From Bordetella parapertussis (lineage in GTDB: Bacteria > Pseudomonadota > Gammaproteobacteria > Burkholderiales > Burkholderiaceae_C), in NCBI GenBank assembly GCA_945878355.1, contig CAMCTC010000020.1:1-60874 (forward strand): a DNA stretch of 60,874 nt, given 5' to 3'. The position numbers and the translations under genes are program-made. The notes below the pieces were generated by a model. The model saw nothing but the letters and a program-made list of their open reading frames with translations. It did not search any database and was not told where the DNA came from. Positions 38,595-47,900 of the stretch are shown in pieces. Each line of letters begins with the position of its first letter. The stretch's first letter is position 1.

Positions 38595-39245
38595 CGATGC
38601 TTTGGTGAGCATACGAGTGCTTTGGTGAGCACTCGTTGTGTGCCCAAATTGTGACCGATCAGTGCCCCTTTTTGTGTGAAGGTTTTTGCTTTTCACTTCT
38701 GCATCTTGCGTTGGACTTGCCGCTCGACCGTCTTGATCGACCCTTTTTGATCGACCCCTATCAAGCTGTTCACGCCGCTCCATGAGCGCTTTGGCCAGGG
38801 CATCGTAGGCCCGGCGCACGATCGGGCGCTCTAGGTCGTTGGTGGGCAGATCTTCAAAGACCGTGACGAGCTGATGCTGCTGCTTGTCTTGGGCTGACGT
38901 GAGCGGCTTCTGGGCGACCGGCTTGACCGGGCCACCGCTCATGTACTCCGCGATCAGCCTCGGCGTTTTGAGGTCTGCCTCGGCGCTGGTACGAATGTCA
39001 CCGTCGATTGCGCTGTACGGGACTCGCGCGCCAATTCCTCGTCCGTAGGCGTATAGGCGTTCAACTGTTTGTTTAGGTCTGCGACCATCGCTTCCATAAG
39101 CGCTAGATGCTCGGGTGACCCCAGAAATGAACTCTGCAAGGGCAAGTTTGACTGTGTTGACATCGACGTCTGCTCCTGTTGGCTGGACAAAATACGCGGT
39201 CAGGAAGTGCTGATCTTCACCGTCGACCTTGACGGTTTTAACCAT
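38583..39245 (-). CDS. Hypothetical protein at island edge
   Basis: An open frame of 220 codons with no recognised domain. Its N-terminal 40 residues (MVKTVKVDGEDQHFLTAYFV) and a helical part (HQLVTVFEDLPTNDLERPIV, ALAKALMERREQLDRG) look protein-like. The middle overlaps another plausible frame at 38954-39190. The C-terminus runs into the direct repeats and the truncated Bug gene. It may be a frameshifted or composite remnant. No function is proposed. Confidence 0.4.
   Translation of the reverse strand: MVKTVKVDGEDQHFLTAYFVQPTGADVDVNTVKLALAEFISGVTRASSAYGSDGRRPKQTVERLYAYGRGIGARVPYSAIDGDIRTSAEADLKTPRLIAEYMSGGPVKPVAQKPLTSAQDKQQHQLVTVFEDLPTNDLERPIVRRAYDALAKALMERREQLDRGRSKRVDQDGRAASPTQDAEVKSKNLHTKRGTDRSQFGHTTSAHQSTRMLTKASLSN
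38598..38631. repeat. Direct repeat at the left island edge
   Basis: TGCTTTGGTGAGCA occurs at 38598-38611 and again at 38618-38631, 20 bases apart, with similar spacer bases. It lies about 60 bases inside the point where the Bug gene is cut. Closely spaced direct repeats near an element end can be transposase-binding sites; no third copy is seen nearby. Confidence 0.7.
38954..39190 (-). CDS. Hypothetical small protein overlapping the previous frame
   Basis: 78 codons from a TTG, or 69 from the ATG ten codons in (MSTQSNLPLQSSFLG). The middle (HLALMEAMVADLNKQLNAYT, then DEELARESR) looks like a real helical protein, more so than the overlapping frame at the same place. Either this is the true gene and the 220-codon frame is partly spurious, or the locus has suffered a frameshift. 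Confidence 0.35.
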   Translation of the reverse strand: MSSQQEQTSMSTQSNLPLQSSFLGSPEHLALMEAMVADLNKQLNAYTPTDEELARESRTAQSTVTFVPAPRQTSKRRG

Positions 39246-39840
39246 ATCTGAGTCTAAAGCTATATCGGGTCCGGTCTAGACCGAGCGCCCAGTTTCGGCA
39301 CCAAAGTCGGCACCTCGTTCAACTCCTTGATGGCAAACTTCGGCTGCCACACCTGAAGCCTGACGTGACAACCACTGCGCTCGGACCACCCATACGCAGG
39401 CTACACCCCGCGGTCATGCTTTTCGCCTCTCTGCTGGCTCTGGTCTGGTTGTCGCCCGTTGTCACCCCACCACCCCAGGGTTGCCGGTCAGACCTGTGAT
39501 CTCGGTCTCAAGCTCCGCAGCCTGTGCCTGCAGTCGTTCGATCTCCAGATCGATGGCCGCCGCATGATCTTTGGCGAGTTCCTGCCAGCAGCCCGACCGC
39601 TCGCTCGCCTGCATCGGTTCAGCCGTGCTGATTTCGGCACCCGGCCGGGCTTGATGCGGGCTCAACGTCGTTGGCGGGCCAGTCCTCGAATCAGAAGCTT
39701 GGGGAGCCTTCTAGGCGGGCCATCTTGGGCAAGCTAGATCCGAGACGTCGCTGATCTCCGAGCAACAGCTTGTCGCCGGACGGAAACTGCAAGCCCCTGA
39801 ATTGCCGATGCACCAACGTCACCGAACAACTTGGGACTTT
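39246..39840. other. Intergenic stretch between island edge and regulator gene
   Basis: No gene is recognised. A 67-codon minus-strand ORF at 39462-39665 has a coiled-coil-like segment (AIDLEIERLQAQAAELETEI) but no other support. A perfect 10-base palindrome GGTCTAGACC lies at 39273-39282. The right end leads into the promoter region of the BREX operon. Confidence 0.5.
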
Positions 39841-39841
39841 A

Positions 39842-39869
39842 CAGTACAGTGCATTGGTTTCGCAGTACA
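39842..39869 (+). promoter_or_regulatory. Paired CAGTACA direct repeats, candidate operator of the BREX operon
   Basis: CAGTACA occurs at 39842-39848 and 39863-39869, exactly 21 bases apart (two helical turns), 22 bases before the start of the ribbon-helix-helix gene. Ribbon-helix-helix proteins often bind such phased short repeats in their own promoter. I could not fix -35/-10 hexamers. Confidence 0.45.
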
Positions 39870-39890
39870 AATGACGCATGAAGGCAAGCG

Positions 39891-40103
39891 ATGGCCACAA
39901 GCAAGACCAGCACGCTCACTTTTCGCATCCAGCCTGCCTTGAAGGAGGCCTTGCGCGTCGTCGCTGAACAAGAACACCGCTCCATCGCCAACATGGTGGA
40001 AGTGATGATCCGCGACTACTGCGGGCGGGCGGGTGTGCCGTTCCAAGGTGCCTCGACGTCGCCCATGGCCCAGCACCCGATACGCAAGCGCCAGCAGCAG
40101 TAA
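39891..40103 (+). CDS. Small ribbon-helix-helix (Arc/CopG-like) DNA-binding protein
   Basis: A 70-residue protein. Residues 6-50 fit the ribbon-helix-helix fold: a beta strand TLTFRIQPALKEALRVVAEQ and helices EHRSIANMVEVMIRDYC. It starts at ATG 39891 with an AAGG upstream, and is followed 49 bases later by the brxA-like gene in the same direction, so it is the likely first gene and possible autoregulator of the defence operon. Many BREX loci instead have a WYL-domain regulator (BrxR), which is absent here. Confidence 0.75.
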   Translation: MATSKTSTLTFRIQPALKEALRVVAEQEHRSIANMVEVMIRDYCGRAGVPFQGASTSPMAQHPIRKRQQQ

Positions 40104-40152
40104 CCCATCGGGTAAATGGAAACCTTTCTTTCTCTGCTGAGGGCGCAACAAA

Positions 40153-40959
40153 GTGCTGGCTATCCATAGCTCGACTTCGTTGGGCTTTCCTGACGCCTCG
40201 GCTGCGCTGGAAGCTTTCGGCTTCAAGTTCTCGGCTGGCGGTGCTCACAACAGCCGCACCATGATGCTGGCCGAGCTCACATCGGTAATGGCTGCGGTGC
40301 CTCTCGGCGCCAATGCCTTGGACTATCGCGCGGCAATACTGCAGCGCAATGTGCTCGGTAAGAACACTGACAGCACGCGCAAGGAATCGTTGCGGCGCCT
40401 TCGGGAACTGTACGCACTCGATGAAGCGCGGCCCATATTCGGCGTCCTGCGCATGCTGCACGCCATCGATACCAGCGCGCTTCGACTGCTAGCCGTTCAA
40501 GTCGCTTGGGCGCGCGATCCGCTTCTTCGGGCCACGACCCCACCCGTGCTGGGCGCATCCCTTGGCGACAGGGTCGAGACGGCTGATCTCGAAGCGGCTC
40601 TGGAGGCCGTGTTCCCTGTTCATTTTTCAGCCTTGAGCCGGCACAAGATTGCCCGCAATGCTTCGTCGTCCTGGACCCAGTCCGGTTACCTTGCGGGCCG
40701 CTCGAAGAAGACCCGTCTGCAGGTCAATCCAGGCGCTGTTGCCGTGACGATGGCCTTGTACCTGGGCCAGGTTGCCGGCCACCACGGCGCAGCGGTTTTT
40801 GCCAATCCCTGGTGCCGCCTGCTCGATCTGGGCGCCGACCGCGCCCGCGCCCTGGCGAAAGAAGCCCATCGCGCCGGGCTGTTGAACCTGCGCGCAATGG
40901 GTGACGTCATCGAACTGAGCTTTCCTCGCTTCGCACACTTCCAGGGCCATGCGTCATGA
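40153..40959 (+). CDS. brxA: BrxA-like protein (DUF1819 family)
   Basis: A 268-residue protein from GTG 40153, preceded by GAGGG. Similarity to BrxA (DUF1819) is suggested by the opening FSAGGAHNSRTMMLAELTSV, by RNVLGKNTDSTRKESLRRLR, by RLLAVQVAWARDPLLRATTP, and by its place before a clear brxB. BrxA is a small helical, NusB-like DNA-binding protein of BREX loci; this version is longer than the roughly 200 residues typical of the family. An internal ATG at 40261 would remove the conserved opening, so the GTG is preferred. Its stop overlaps the brxB start by four bases. The family call rests on remembered patterns plus context. Confidence 0.75.
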   Translation: MLAIHSSTSLGFPDASAALEAFGFKFSAGGAHNSRTMMLAELTSVMAAVPLGANALDYRAAILQRNVLGKNTDSTRKESLRRLRELYALDEARPIFGVLRMLHAIDTSALRLLAVQVAWARDPLLRATTPPVLGASLGDRVETADLEAALEAVFPVHFSALSRHKIARNASSSWTQSGYLAGRSKKTRLQVNPGAVAVTMALYLGQVAGHHGAAVFANPWCRLLDLGADRARALAKEAHRAGLLNLRAMGDVIELSFPRFAHFQGHAS

Positions 40960-41513
40960 GCGCCATTGACCGCTTGCTCACCAACTACGCCCGCCAGGTC
41001 CGCCTGCCTTGGTCGCCCCACATGTCAGGCAAGCAGCGGGTCTGGTTCGCCGTCTACCCGCCGGCTGAAGAGCGCAGAGTGCGGGCTCGGTTGCCGCAGT
41101 TTGAGGCGCTCACGCTTGAAGCCCACCATGGCTGGCATGCCGTTGACCTCACCGGCCTGCTGCCGCAGTGGCTTGCGGCGCACGAGTACCGCGAGGCCAT
41201 CTTTGCCGAGCCTGAGCATTTCACCGTCAGCAGCGAGCTCGAAGACTTGGCTGTCGATCGGGTGCGTCAGGCCTGCACTGCCGACGATGCCGATGGCACT
41301 GGCGTCGTCGCCATCACCGGCCTGGCCACCTTGTTCGATTTCATGCGGGTATCGAGCCTGATCGAGCGCGTCGAAGACACTGTGCGTGGCCGCTTGCTGG
41401 TGCTGTTCCCAGGGGAATACGCCGGCAATGTCTACCGATTCATGGACGCTCGCGATGGCTTCAACTACATGGCCGTTCCCATCACCTCAGCCGAGAGCTT
41501 CATCAACCCATGA
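40956..41513 (+). CDS. brxB: BrxB (DUF1788 family)
   Basis: A 185-residue protein, matching the usual BrxB size. The C-terminal half (GLATLFDFMRVSSLIERVED, then GRLLVLFPGEYAGNVYRFMD and DGFNYMAVPI) is the characteristic DUF1788 pattern, including the LVLFPGE-x5-YRFMD stretch. Its exact biochemical role in BREX is not established; it is required for defence in E. coli. It overlaps brxA at its start and brxC at its end, each by ATGA. Confidence 0.92.
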   Translation: MSAIDRLLTNYARQVRLPWSPHMSGKQRVWFAVYPPAEERRVRARLPQFEALTLEAHHGWHAVDLTGLLPQWLAAHEYREAIFAEPEHFTVSSELEDLAVDRVRQACTADDADGTGVVAITGLATLFDFMRVSSLIERVEDTVRGRLLVLFPGEYAGNVYRFMDARDGFNYMAVPITSAESFINP

Positions 41514-44500
41514 CGAACCGCGACCTGTATTTCCGCGACCCCACCACGCTCGAGCTGCTCAACAACGGGGTCTCGAAGGTCTCGGAGATCGGCCATGACG
41601 CTGGCCAGATCAAGACGCTGCGCTTCGAGCTGCAAAACTTTGTTTGCGATGGCGAATACGCCCGTGGCCTGGAGCGAATTCTCAATGCCTACCTCGGCGG
41701 TTTGGCCAAGGCGGAGCAAAACGCCGTCTGGGTCAGCGGCTTCTTCGGCAGCGGCAAATCGCATCTCGTCAAGGTTCTGCGCTACCTTTGGGAGGACTAC
41801 CGTTTTGCCGATGGCGCTACCGCCCGCTCGATCGTCACGCTGCCGGCCGAGATCACCAGCTTGCTCACCGAGCTGTCCAACCGATCTAAGCCGATGGGGG
41901 GCTTGCGTGCTGCGGCGGGCACGCTTGGCGCCGGCTCGATGGACAACGTGCGCCTCGCGTTCATTCAGTTGGTGCTGCGAGCCGCCGGCCTGCCCGAGAC
42001 CCTGGCCCAGGCCAAGTTCATCCTGTGGCTGCGTTCATCAGGGTTGGAGGCCAAAGTTGAGGCCGCACTGAAGCAACAGAACCGCGAGCTCGGCCGCGAA
42101 GTCTTGAGCCTGAAATTGTCGGTGCCCTTGGCCGACGCGCTCGTCACGGCCGAGCCCAAATACGCTACCGCCGCCAACGCCCAAGCGGCCATCCGCGAAC
42201 AGTTCAGGGACAACAACTCCCCCACCATCGATGATGCGCTGGACATCGTCAAGCAGATCTTCGGCCATGGTGGGCAACTCCCCTGCACCCTGCTGGTGGT
42301 GGACGAGATCCAGCAATTCATCGGCGACAAGATCCAGCGAGCGAACGATGTTCAGGAAATTGCCGAGCATGTTTGCACCGACCTCGGCAGCCGGCTGTTG
42401 ATTGTGGGCACCGGCCAGGCCGCATTGCACACCGCGACGCCGACCCTGCAGCGGTTGCAGGCCCGCTTCGCGGTGAAGGTTCAACTCTCCGACACCGATG
42501 TTGAAAGCGTGATCCGCAAGACTGTCTTGCGCAAGAAGCCCGAGCAAGAGTCTGCCATTGCCCAGTGCATGGCCGCCAACCAGGGCGAACTGGCCCGCCA
42601 TCTGCAAAGCACACGCCTGGCCGCCACGCATGAGGACGACAGGTTCTTCGTTGCCGACTACCCCTTGCTGCCCACCCGCAGGCGTTTTTGGGAGAAGGTG
42701 CTACGCAACACCGACCACTCGGGCACCAAGGCGCAGTTGCGCTCTCAGTTGCAGATCGTCTTTGAGGCCACGCGCCAAACCGCATCGGCAGCCTTGGGCT
42801 CGGTGGTGCCGGCCGACTTCATCTACGACCAGATCTCCACCGACCTGCTCAATTCCGGCGAACTGGAGCGTGAGTACGACGACATCATTCGTAAGCAGCG
42901 CGATGGCTCGGCCGATGGCGACCTACGTTCCAGCCTGTGCGCGTTGATCTTCCTGATCGGCAAGCTGCCGCGCACGCCCGGCGCTGATGACGGCGTGCGA
43001 TCAAACCCCGAAACGCTGGTGGACCTGCTCATCAGTGACCTGAAGATCGACCGCCCGAGGCTGGAGCAACAAGTCCCCAAGCAGCTCAAGCATCTGGTCG
43101 ACACCGGCCAGCTGATGGCGGTGGAAACCGAGTACCACCTGCAGACCCGTGAGGGCGCGGTCTGGACTCATGAGTTCAATCGCCGGCGTACCTCCGCCCT
43201 CAACGACGACGCACGCATCAACGGCACCCGGGCGGAGTTGCTGCGCGATGGCCTCAAGCAAGCGCTCAAGCCCGTGTCGCTGCAGCAAGGCCACTCAGGC
43301 ACTTCCCGCAAGCTGGCGTTTGATCTCTCATCCAGTCGGCCCGCTGCCAGCGCCGACGACGTCAGCCTGTGGGTGCGCGATGGCTGGAGCGATGACGAGA
43401 AGTCCGTGCTCAACGACGCCCGCGCAGCCGGCGTCGACAGCCCCTTGCTCTTTGGCTATCTGCCGCGCCAGCACCACGAGGAACTCAAGCAGGCCATTGC
43501 CTCGCAGATTGCGGCACAGGAAACCCTGGACGCCCATGGCATGACAGGCGGGGCCGAGACGATCGAGCCCCGCAAGGCCGTGGAGACGCATCGTGATGTT
43601 GCCCGGATGCGCATCCAGTCACTGCTCGGCCAAGTCATCGGCGGTGCCAAGGTCTTCCTCGGCGGCGGCCAGGAGGCCAACGGCATCGAGCTGGCCGACA
43701 AGGTGCAGGATTCGGCCGACAGTGCGCTAGTGCGCCTGTTCCCGCAGTTCTCCGAGGCCGACCACGCCAACTGGGGTCAGGTGGTCTCCAAGGCCCGCGC
43801 CGGCGACGTGGCCGCGCTGTCGCAGGTGGGCTTCCCAGGCAACCCTACGCAGCACGCGGTGTGCCGCAAGGTGCTCGATTACTTGGGTGCCGGCAAGAAG
43901 GGCAAGGACCTGCGCGACCACTTCAAGGCCGCGCCCTTTGGCTGGCCCCAAGACGCCATCGACGGCGCACTGTTCGTGATGCTGGTCGCCGGCAACTTGC
44001 GCGCCACCAACAACGGCCAGCCAGTGCAGGCCTCGCTGCCTCAAAACCAGGTGGGCGTGGCCAGCTTTTTCGTTGATGTGCCGCCGCTCGACGTGCAGCA
44101 GCGGCTGAACTTGAAGGCCCTGTTCCAGAAGGCCGGCATCACCACGCAGAACGGCAAAGAGTCCGAGGCCGCGGCCCAGACGCTGAGCAAGCTGCTGGCG
44201 TTGGCAACAAGTGCTGGCGGCGCCGCGCCGCGCCCCGAAGAGTCCGACACGCAAGCCGTGACGTCGCTGCAAATGCTCAGCGGCAATGCCCAGCTGCTGA
44301 AGATTCATGAGCAGAAGGACGACCTGGGCGCCAAGCTGGCGGCGTGGAAAAAGAGCTTTGAGGCCATCACCAAGCGCTGGCCCAGTTGGGAGCGCCTGCA
44401 AGAGTTCCAGCGCTTTGCCACCGGCCTGCCCGAAGCCGAGGCCACGGCCGTGTCCATCGCCGCCATCACCGCCGGCCGCGGCTTGCTGGCTGAGCCCGAC

Positions 44501-44947
44501 CCAGTGCCCGAGCTGACCAAGCAGCTCGCCACGGCCTTGCGCTTGGCACTCGGCAAACTGCAGGACGACCTGGCGGCCGCGTTCAGCAAGGGCGACGCCA
44601 AGCTCGCTGCGTCGCCCGTCTGGGCCGGCCGCACCGACGAGCAGCGCGCCACCATTGCCACGGCTTGTCAGCTATCACCGCCACCCAAGGCCGCCATCGG
44701 CACGGAAGACGAAATCCTGGCAGCCTTGGGCGCGCGCAGCCTCACTGACCGCCGCAACCTGCTGGACGCCGTGCCCCAGCGCTTTGCCCGTGCGCTGGAA
44801 GAGGCCGGCAAGCTGGCCACGCCCGACGCCGTGCGCGTGCCGCTGCCGGCCGCCGTCATCAAGACCACCGAAGAGCTAGACCAGTGGCTGGCCGGCGTGC
44901 GCCAGCAGGTGCAGGCTCAGCTGCAGCAAGGCCCGGTGATCCTGTGA
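41510..44947 (+). CDS. brxC: BrxC, large P-loop ATPase of BREX
   Basis: A 1145-residue AAA-type ATPase, close to the roughly 1200 residues usual for BrxC. Walker A GFFGSGKS is at residues 77-84, and the Walker B stretch LLVVDEIQQFIG is at about 262-273. A short N-terminal segment (DLYFRDPTTLELLNNGVSKV) is the family signature. The rest is helical with no other clear motif. BrxC is essential in BREX and is thought to form the core assembly with PglX/PglZ. The start overlaps the brxB stop and the end overlaps the pglX GTG, in both cases by four bases. Confidence 0.93.
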   Translation: MTNRDLYFRDPTTLELLNNGVSKVSEIGHDAGQIKTLRFELQNFVCDGEYARGLERILNAYLGGLAKAEQNAVWVSGFFGSGKSHLVKVLRYLWEDYRFADGATARSIVTLPAEITSLLTELSNRSKPMGGLRAAAGTLGAGSMDNVRLAFIQLVLRAAGLPETLAQAKFILWLRSSGLEAKVEAALKQQNRELGREVLSLKLSVPLADALVTAEPKYATAANAQAAIREQFRDNNSPTIDDALDIVKQIFGHGGQLPCTLLVVDEIQQFIGDKIQRANDVQEIAEHVCTDLGSRLLIVGTGQAALHTATPTLQRLQARFAVKVQLSDTDVESVIRKTVLRKKPEQESAIAQCMAANQGELARHLQSTRLAATHEDDRFFVADYPLLPTRRRFWEKVLRNTDHSGTKAQLRSQLQIVFEATRQTASAALGSVVPADFIYDQISTDLLNSGELEREYDDIIRKQRDGSADGDLRSSLCALIFLIGKLPRTPGADDGVRSNPETLVDLLISDLKIDRPRLEQQVPKQLKHLVDTGQLMAVETEYHLQTREGAVWTHEFNRRRTSALNDDARINGTRAELLRDGLKQALKPVSLQQGHSGTSRKLAFDLSSSRPAASADDVSLWVRDGWSDDEKSVLNDARAAGVDSPLLFGYLPRQHHEELKQAIASQIAAQETLDAHGMTGGAETIEPRKAVETHRDVARMRIQSLLGQVIGGAKVFLGGGQEANGIELADKVQDSADSALVRLFPQFSEADHANWGQVVSKARAGDVAALSQVGFPGNPTQHAVCRKVLDYLGAGKKGKDLRDHFKAAPFGWPQDAIDGALFVMLVAGNLRATNNGQPVQASLPQNQVGVASFFVDVPPLDVQQRLNLKALFQKAGITTQNGKESEAAAQTLSKLLALATSAGGAAPRPEESDTQAVTSLQMLSGNAQLLKIHEQKDDLGAKLAAWKKSFEAITKRWPSWERLQEFQRFATGLPEAEATAVSIAAITAGRGLLAEPDPVPELTKQLATALRLALGKLQDDLAAAFSKGDAKLAASPVWAGRTDEQRATIATACQLSPPPKAAIGTEDEILAALGARSLTDRRNLLDAVPQRFARALEEAGKLATPDAVRVPLPAAVIKTTEELDQWLAGVRQQVQAQLQQGPVIL

Positions 44948-47900
44948 GCAGTCTTCCGACGTCGCTGCGCCGCCAGCTGGAAAAAGCCATTCAGCAGGCC
45001 CGCAAGATCGCTGAAGCCGGTGCCCGCCACGCGCTTGAAGCACTGGCCGTGCACGAGCCCGACCCCTACCGGCACATGGATGAAGCGGCGCGCACGCTCC
45101 GCCGCCAGTTGCGCGCGCAGGCCAAGCAGTTGGGGGACGGCGAGAGCCTGCACAAGCCCGGCAACTACGACATCAGGCACCTGGCAGAGAAGCTGGCCTA
45201 CGACCAGTGGCACCGGCTGCTGTTCGCCCGCTACCTGCTGGAAAACAACCTGTTGATCTCGCCCGAGCATGGCGTGGCGGTGTCGTTGGACGACTGCGAG
45301 GAACTGGCGCCTTCGGTAGGCATGAAGGACGCCTGGGCCGTGGCGGCCCGCTTCGCAGCCAAGGAACTACCCGAGATCTTTCGCGCCGACGACCCCGCCG
45401 GCGCGGTCGAGTTGGCCGTCAATGACCGCAAACCGCTGATCGCCCTGGTTACCGGCTTGCCGGTGGAGGTGTTCACCGCCAGCGACAGCCTGGGCTGGTG
45501 CTACCAGTTCTGGCAAGCCGAGAAGAAGGACGAGGTCAACGCCGCTGGCAACAAGATTGGCGCCGACGAGCTGCCGGCTGTCACGCAGTTGTTCACCGAA
45601 GACTACATGGTGGACTTCCTGTTGGACAACACGTTAGGGGCCTGGCACGCGGGCAAGGTGCTGGCAGCCAGGCCTGAGCTGGCCAAGTCGGCGGAGAGCG
45701 AAGCCGAGTTGCGGGAGGCGGTGGCCTTGCCGGGTTGCTTTTGGGCGTATCTGCGCTTCACACGGGGCGACGACCGCGCCTGGGCGCCTGCTGCGGGCAC
45801 GTTCGACGGTTGGCCGCGGACGGCCAAGGAGCTTAGGTGCCTGGACCCCTGCATGGGCAGCGGTCACTTCGTGGTGGCCATGTTCGAGCGCGTTGTCGCG
45901 CTGCGCATCGCTGAAGAAGGACTGGACGAAGCCGATGCGGTAGCTGCCGTGGTCGGCGAAAACCTGTTCGGGTTGGAGTTGGATCCGCGATGTACGCAGA
46001 TCGGTGCGTTCAATCTGGCGCTGACGGCGTGGCGGCGAGTGGGCCATTGTGTGTTGCCTCCATTGAACATTGCTTGCTCAGGTCTTGCACCAAACGCGAC
46101 GCGCGGGGATTGGTTGAAGTTGGCCGGCGGCAACGATCGCTTGGAGCGCGGCATGGCGCGACTACACGCGATGTTCGCCGACGCTCCAATCCTCGGCAGC
46201 CTGATCAACCCGCGCACAGCGGAAGGTGATTTGGTGGTCGCGTCTTTCCACGAGCTTCAGCCGCTGCTGGAGGAAGCTCTGACGCAAGAGGTACGCGACG
46301 ACACCGGGCACGAGATGGTTGTGACCGCGCGCGGGTTAGCGAAGGCGGCCGAGATTCTGTCAAGCCAATTCACCCTCGTCGCCACGAACGTACCGTACCT
46401 CGGGCGCGGCAAGCAAGACAAACGCCTCCAGGATTTCTGCGAACTTGAGCACGCGGACGCGAAGGCCGACTTGGCCACTTGCTTCATCGAGCGATGCCTG
46501 CAGAACTGCACCGTTGCTGGGACGGCAGCCCTTGTCTCGCCGCAGAACTGGTGGTTCTCGCCCGGCTACCGCGTCTTTCGAAAGCGACTACTAGAGCGAG
46601 AACAGCTGGAGTTTCTGGCCACACTCGGTGAGGAAGCCTGGCAGAGCTTTGGCGATCGCGGCCCTGTTGCTTGTTTGCTCATTGGAACTCGCAAATTGCC
46701 AGATATACAGAGGCAAATTTCTGCAATTGACGCGCTTCCGAAGCGCACGATTATCGAGAAGATTTCGCTGCTTCAGCGCGGAGAGGTGATTCTGCTGACC
46801 CAATCAGGGCTAATTGGCAATCCCGATTCTAGGCTGGCATTTGAATCTATCAACTCCCGTAACCTCCTGAATATCCATTGCGATAGCTGGCAGGGCCTCG
46901 TGACTTCCGACAACCCAAGGTACATGTTCGGGTTTTGGGAGGCATGGGGCGATTGCTGGCGCCCATTCATCAGTAGTCCGGCAAGGAGCAGAGTTTTTGG
47001 GGGGCGAGAGAACATTTTGCGCTGGGATCAAGGACGCGGCGCACTTCATATGGAGGGCAAAGCTCACAACTTTCCTCCCTCGGATGCGCTCGGCAAGAAG
47101 GGAGTCTTGGTGTCTCAGGTTCGGAGCCTGGCGGCTACCATCTACAGTGGCGAGATTTTTGCCCACGGTAGCGCACCAATAATTCCGGCAAACGAAGCGA
47201 TATTGCCAGCGTTATGGTGTTTTGTCTCTTCGCCCGAGTATGCGGCGGCCGTTCGGAATATTGATAAGAAATTGGCGGTCACGAACAGTACGCTAGTCAA
47301 AGTCGAATTTGACTTCGCCAAGTGGGAGAAGACTGCTTCGGAAAGGTTTCCGAATGGGCTGCCAAAGCCATCTTCCAATGACCCAACTCAGTGGCTGTTC
47401 GACGGTCACCCCAAAGGCTCCGATCACCCGTTGCACGTAGCCGTCGCCCGCCTGCTCGGCTACCGATGGCCGCGCCAGACCGGGTCTAGTTTTCCCGATT
47501 GCCCCGCCCTCGGCCCGGACGGTCTTGAAGCCTTTGCGGATGTCGATGGCATCGTGCCCATCAGCCCCACCAAGGGCGAAGCCGCTGCTGCCGAGCGGCT
47601 GCGCGACCTGCTCGCTCGCGCCTACGGCGATGAATGGAGCGCGTCCCGGCAGCAGGAACTGCTGGCCCAGGTCGACAGCGCAGGCGATTCGCTGGAAGAC
47701 TGGCTGCGCAACGCCTTCTTCGAACAGCACTGCAAGTCGTTTGAGAACCGCCCCTTCATCTGGCACATCTGGGACGGCCACAAGAGCGGCTTCAGCGCGC
47801 TGGTGAACTATCACAAGCTGACGCACGCCAGCCTGGAAAAGCTGACTTACGCCTACCTCGGCGACTGGATCCGCCGGCAGCAGGCCGCGGTGGACGCAGG

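Noticed and set aside
39462..39665. 67-residue coiled-coil ORF near the island edge
   Set aside because: Only one short helical segment looks plausible; no ribosome-binding site or neighbour supports it, so it is mentioned only in the intergenic entry.
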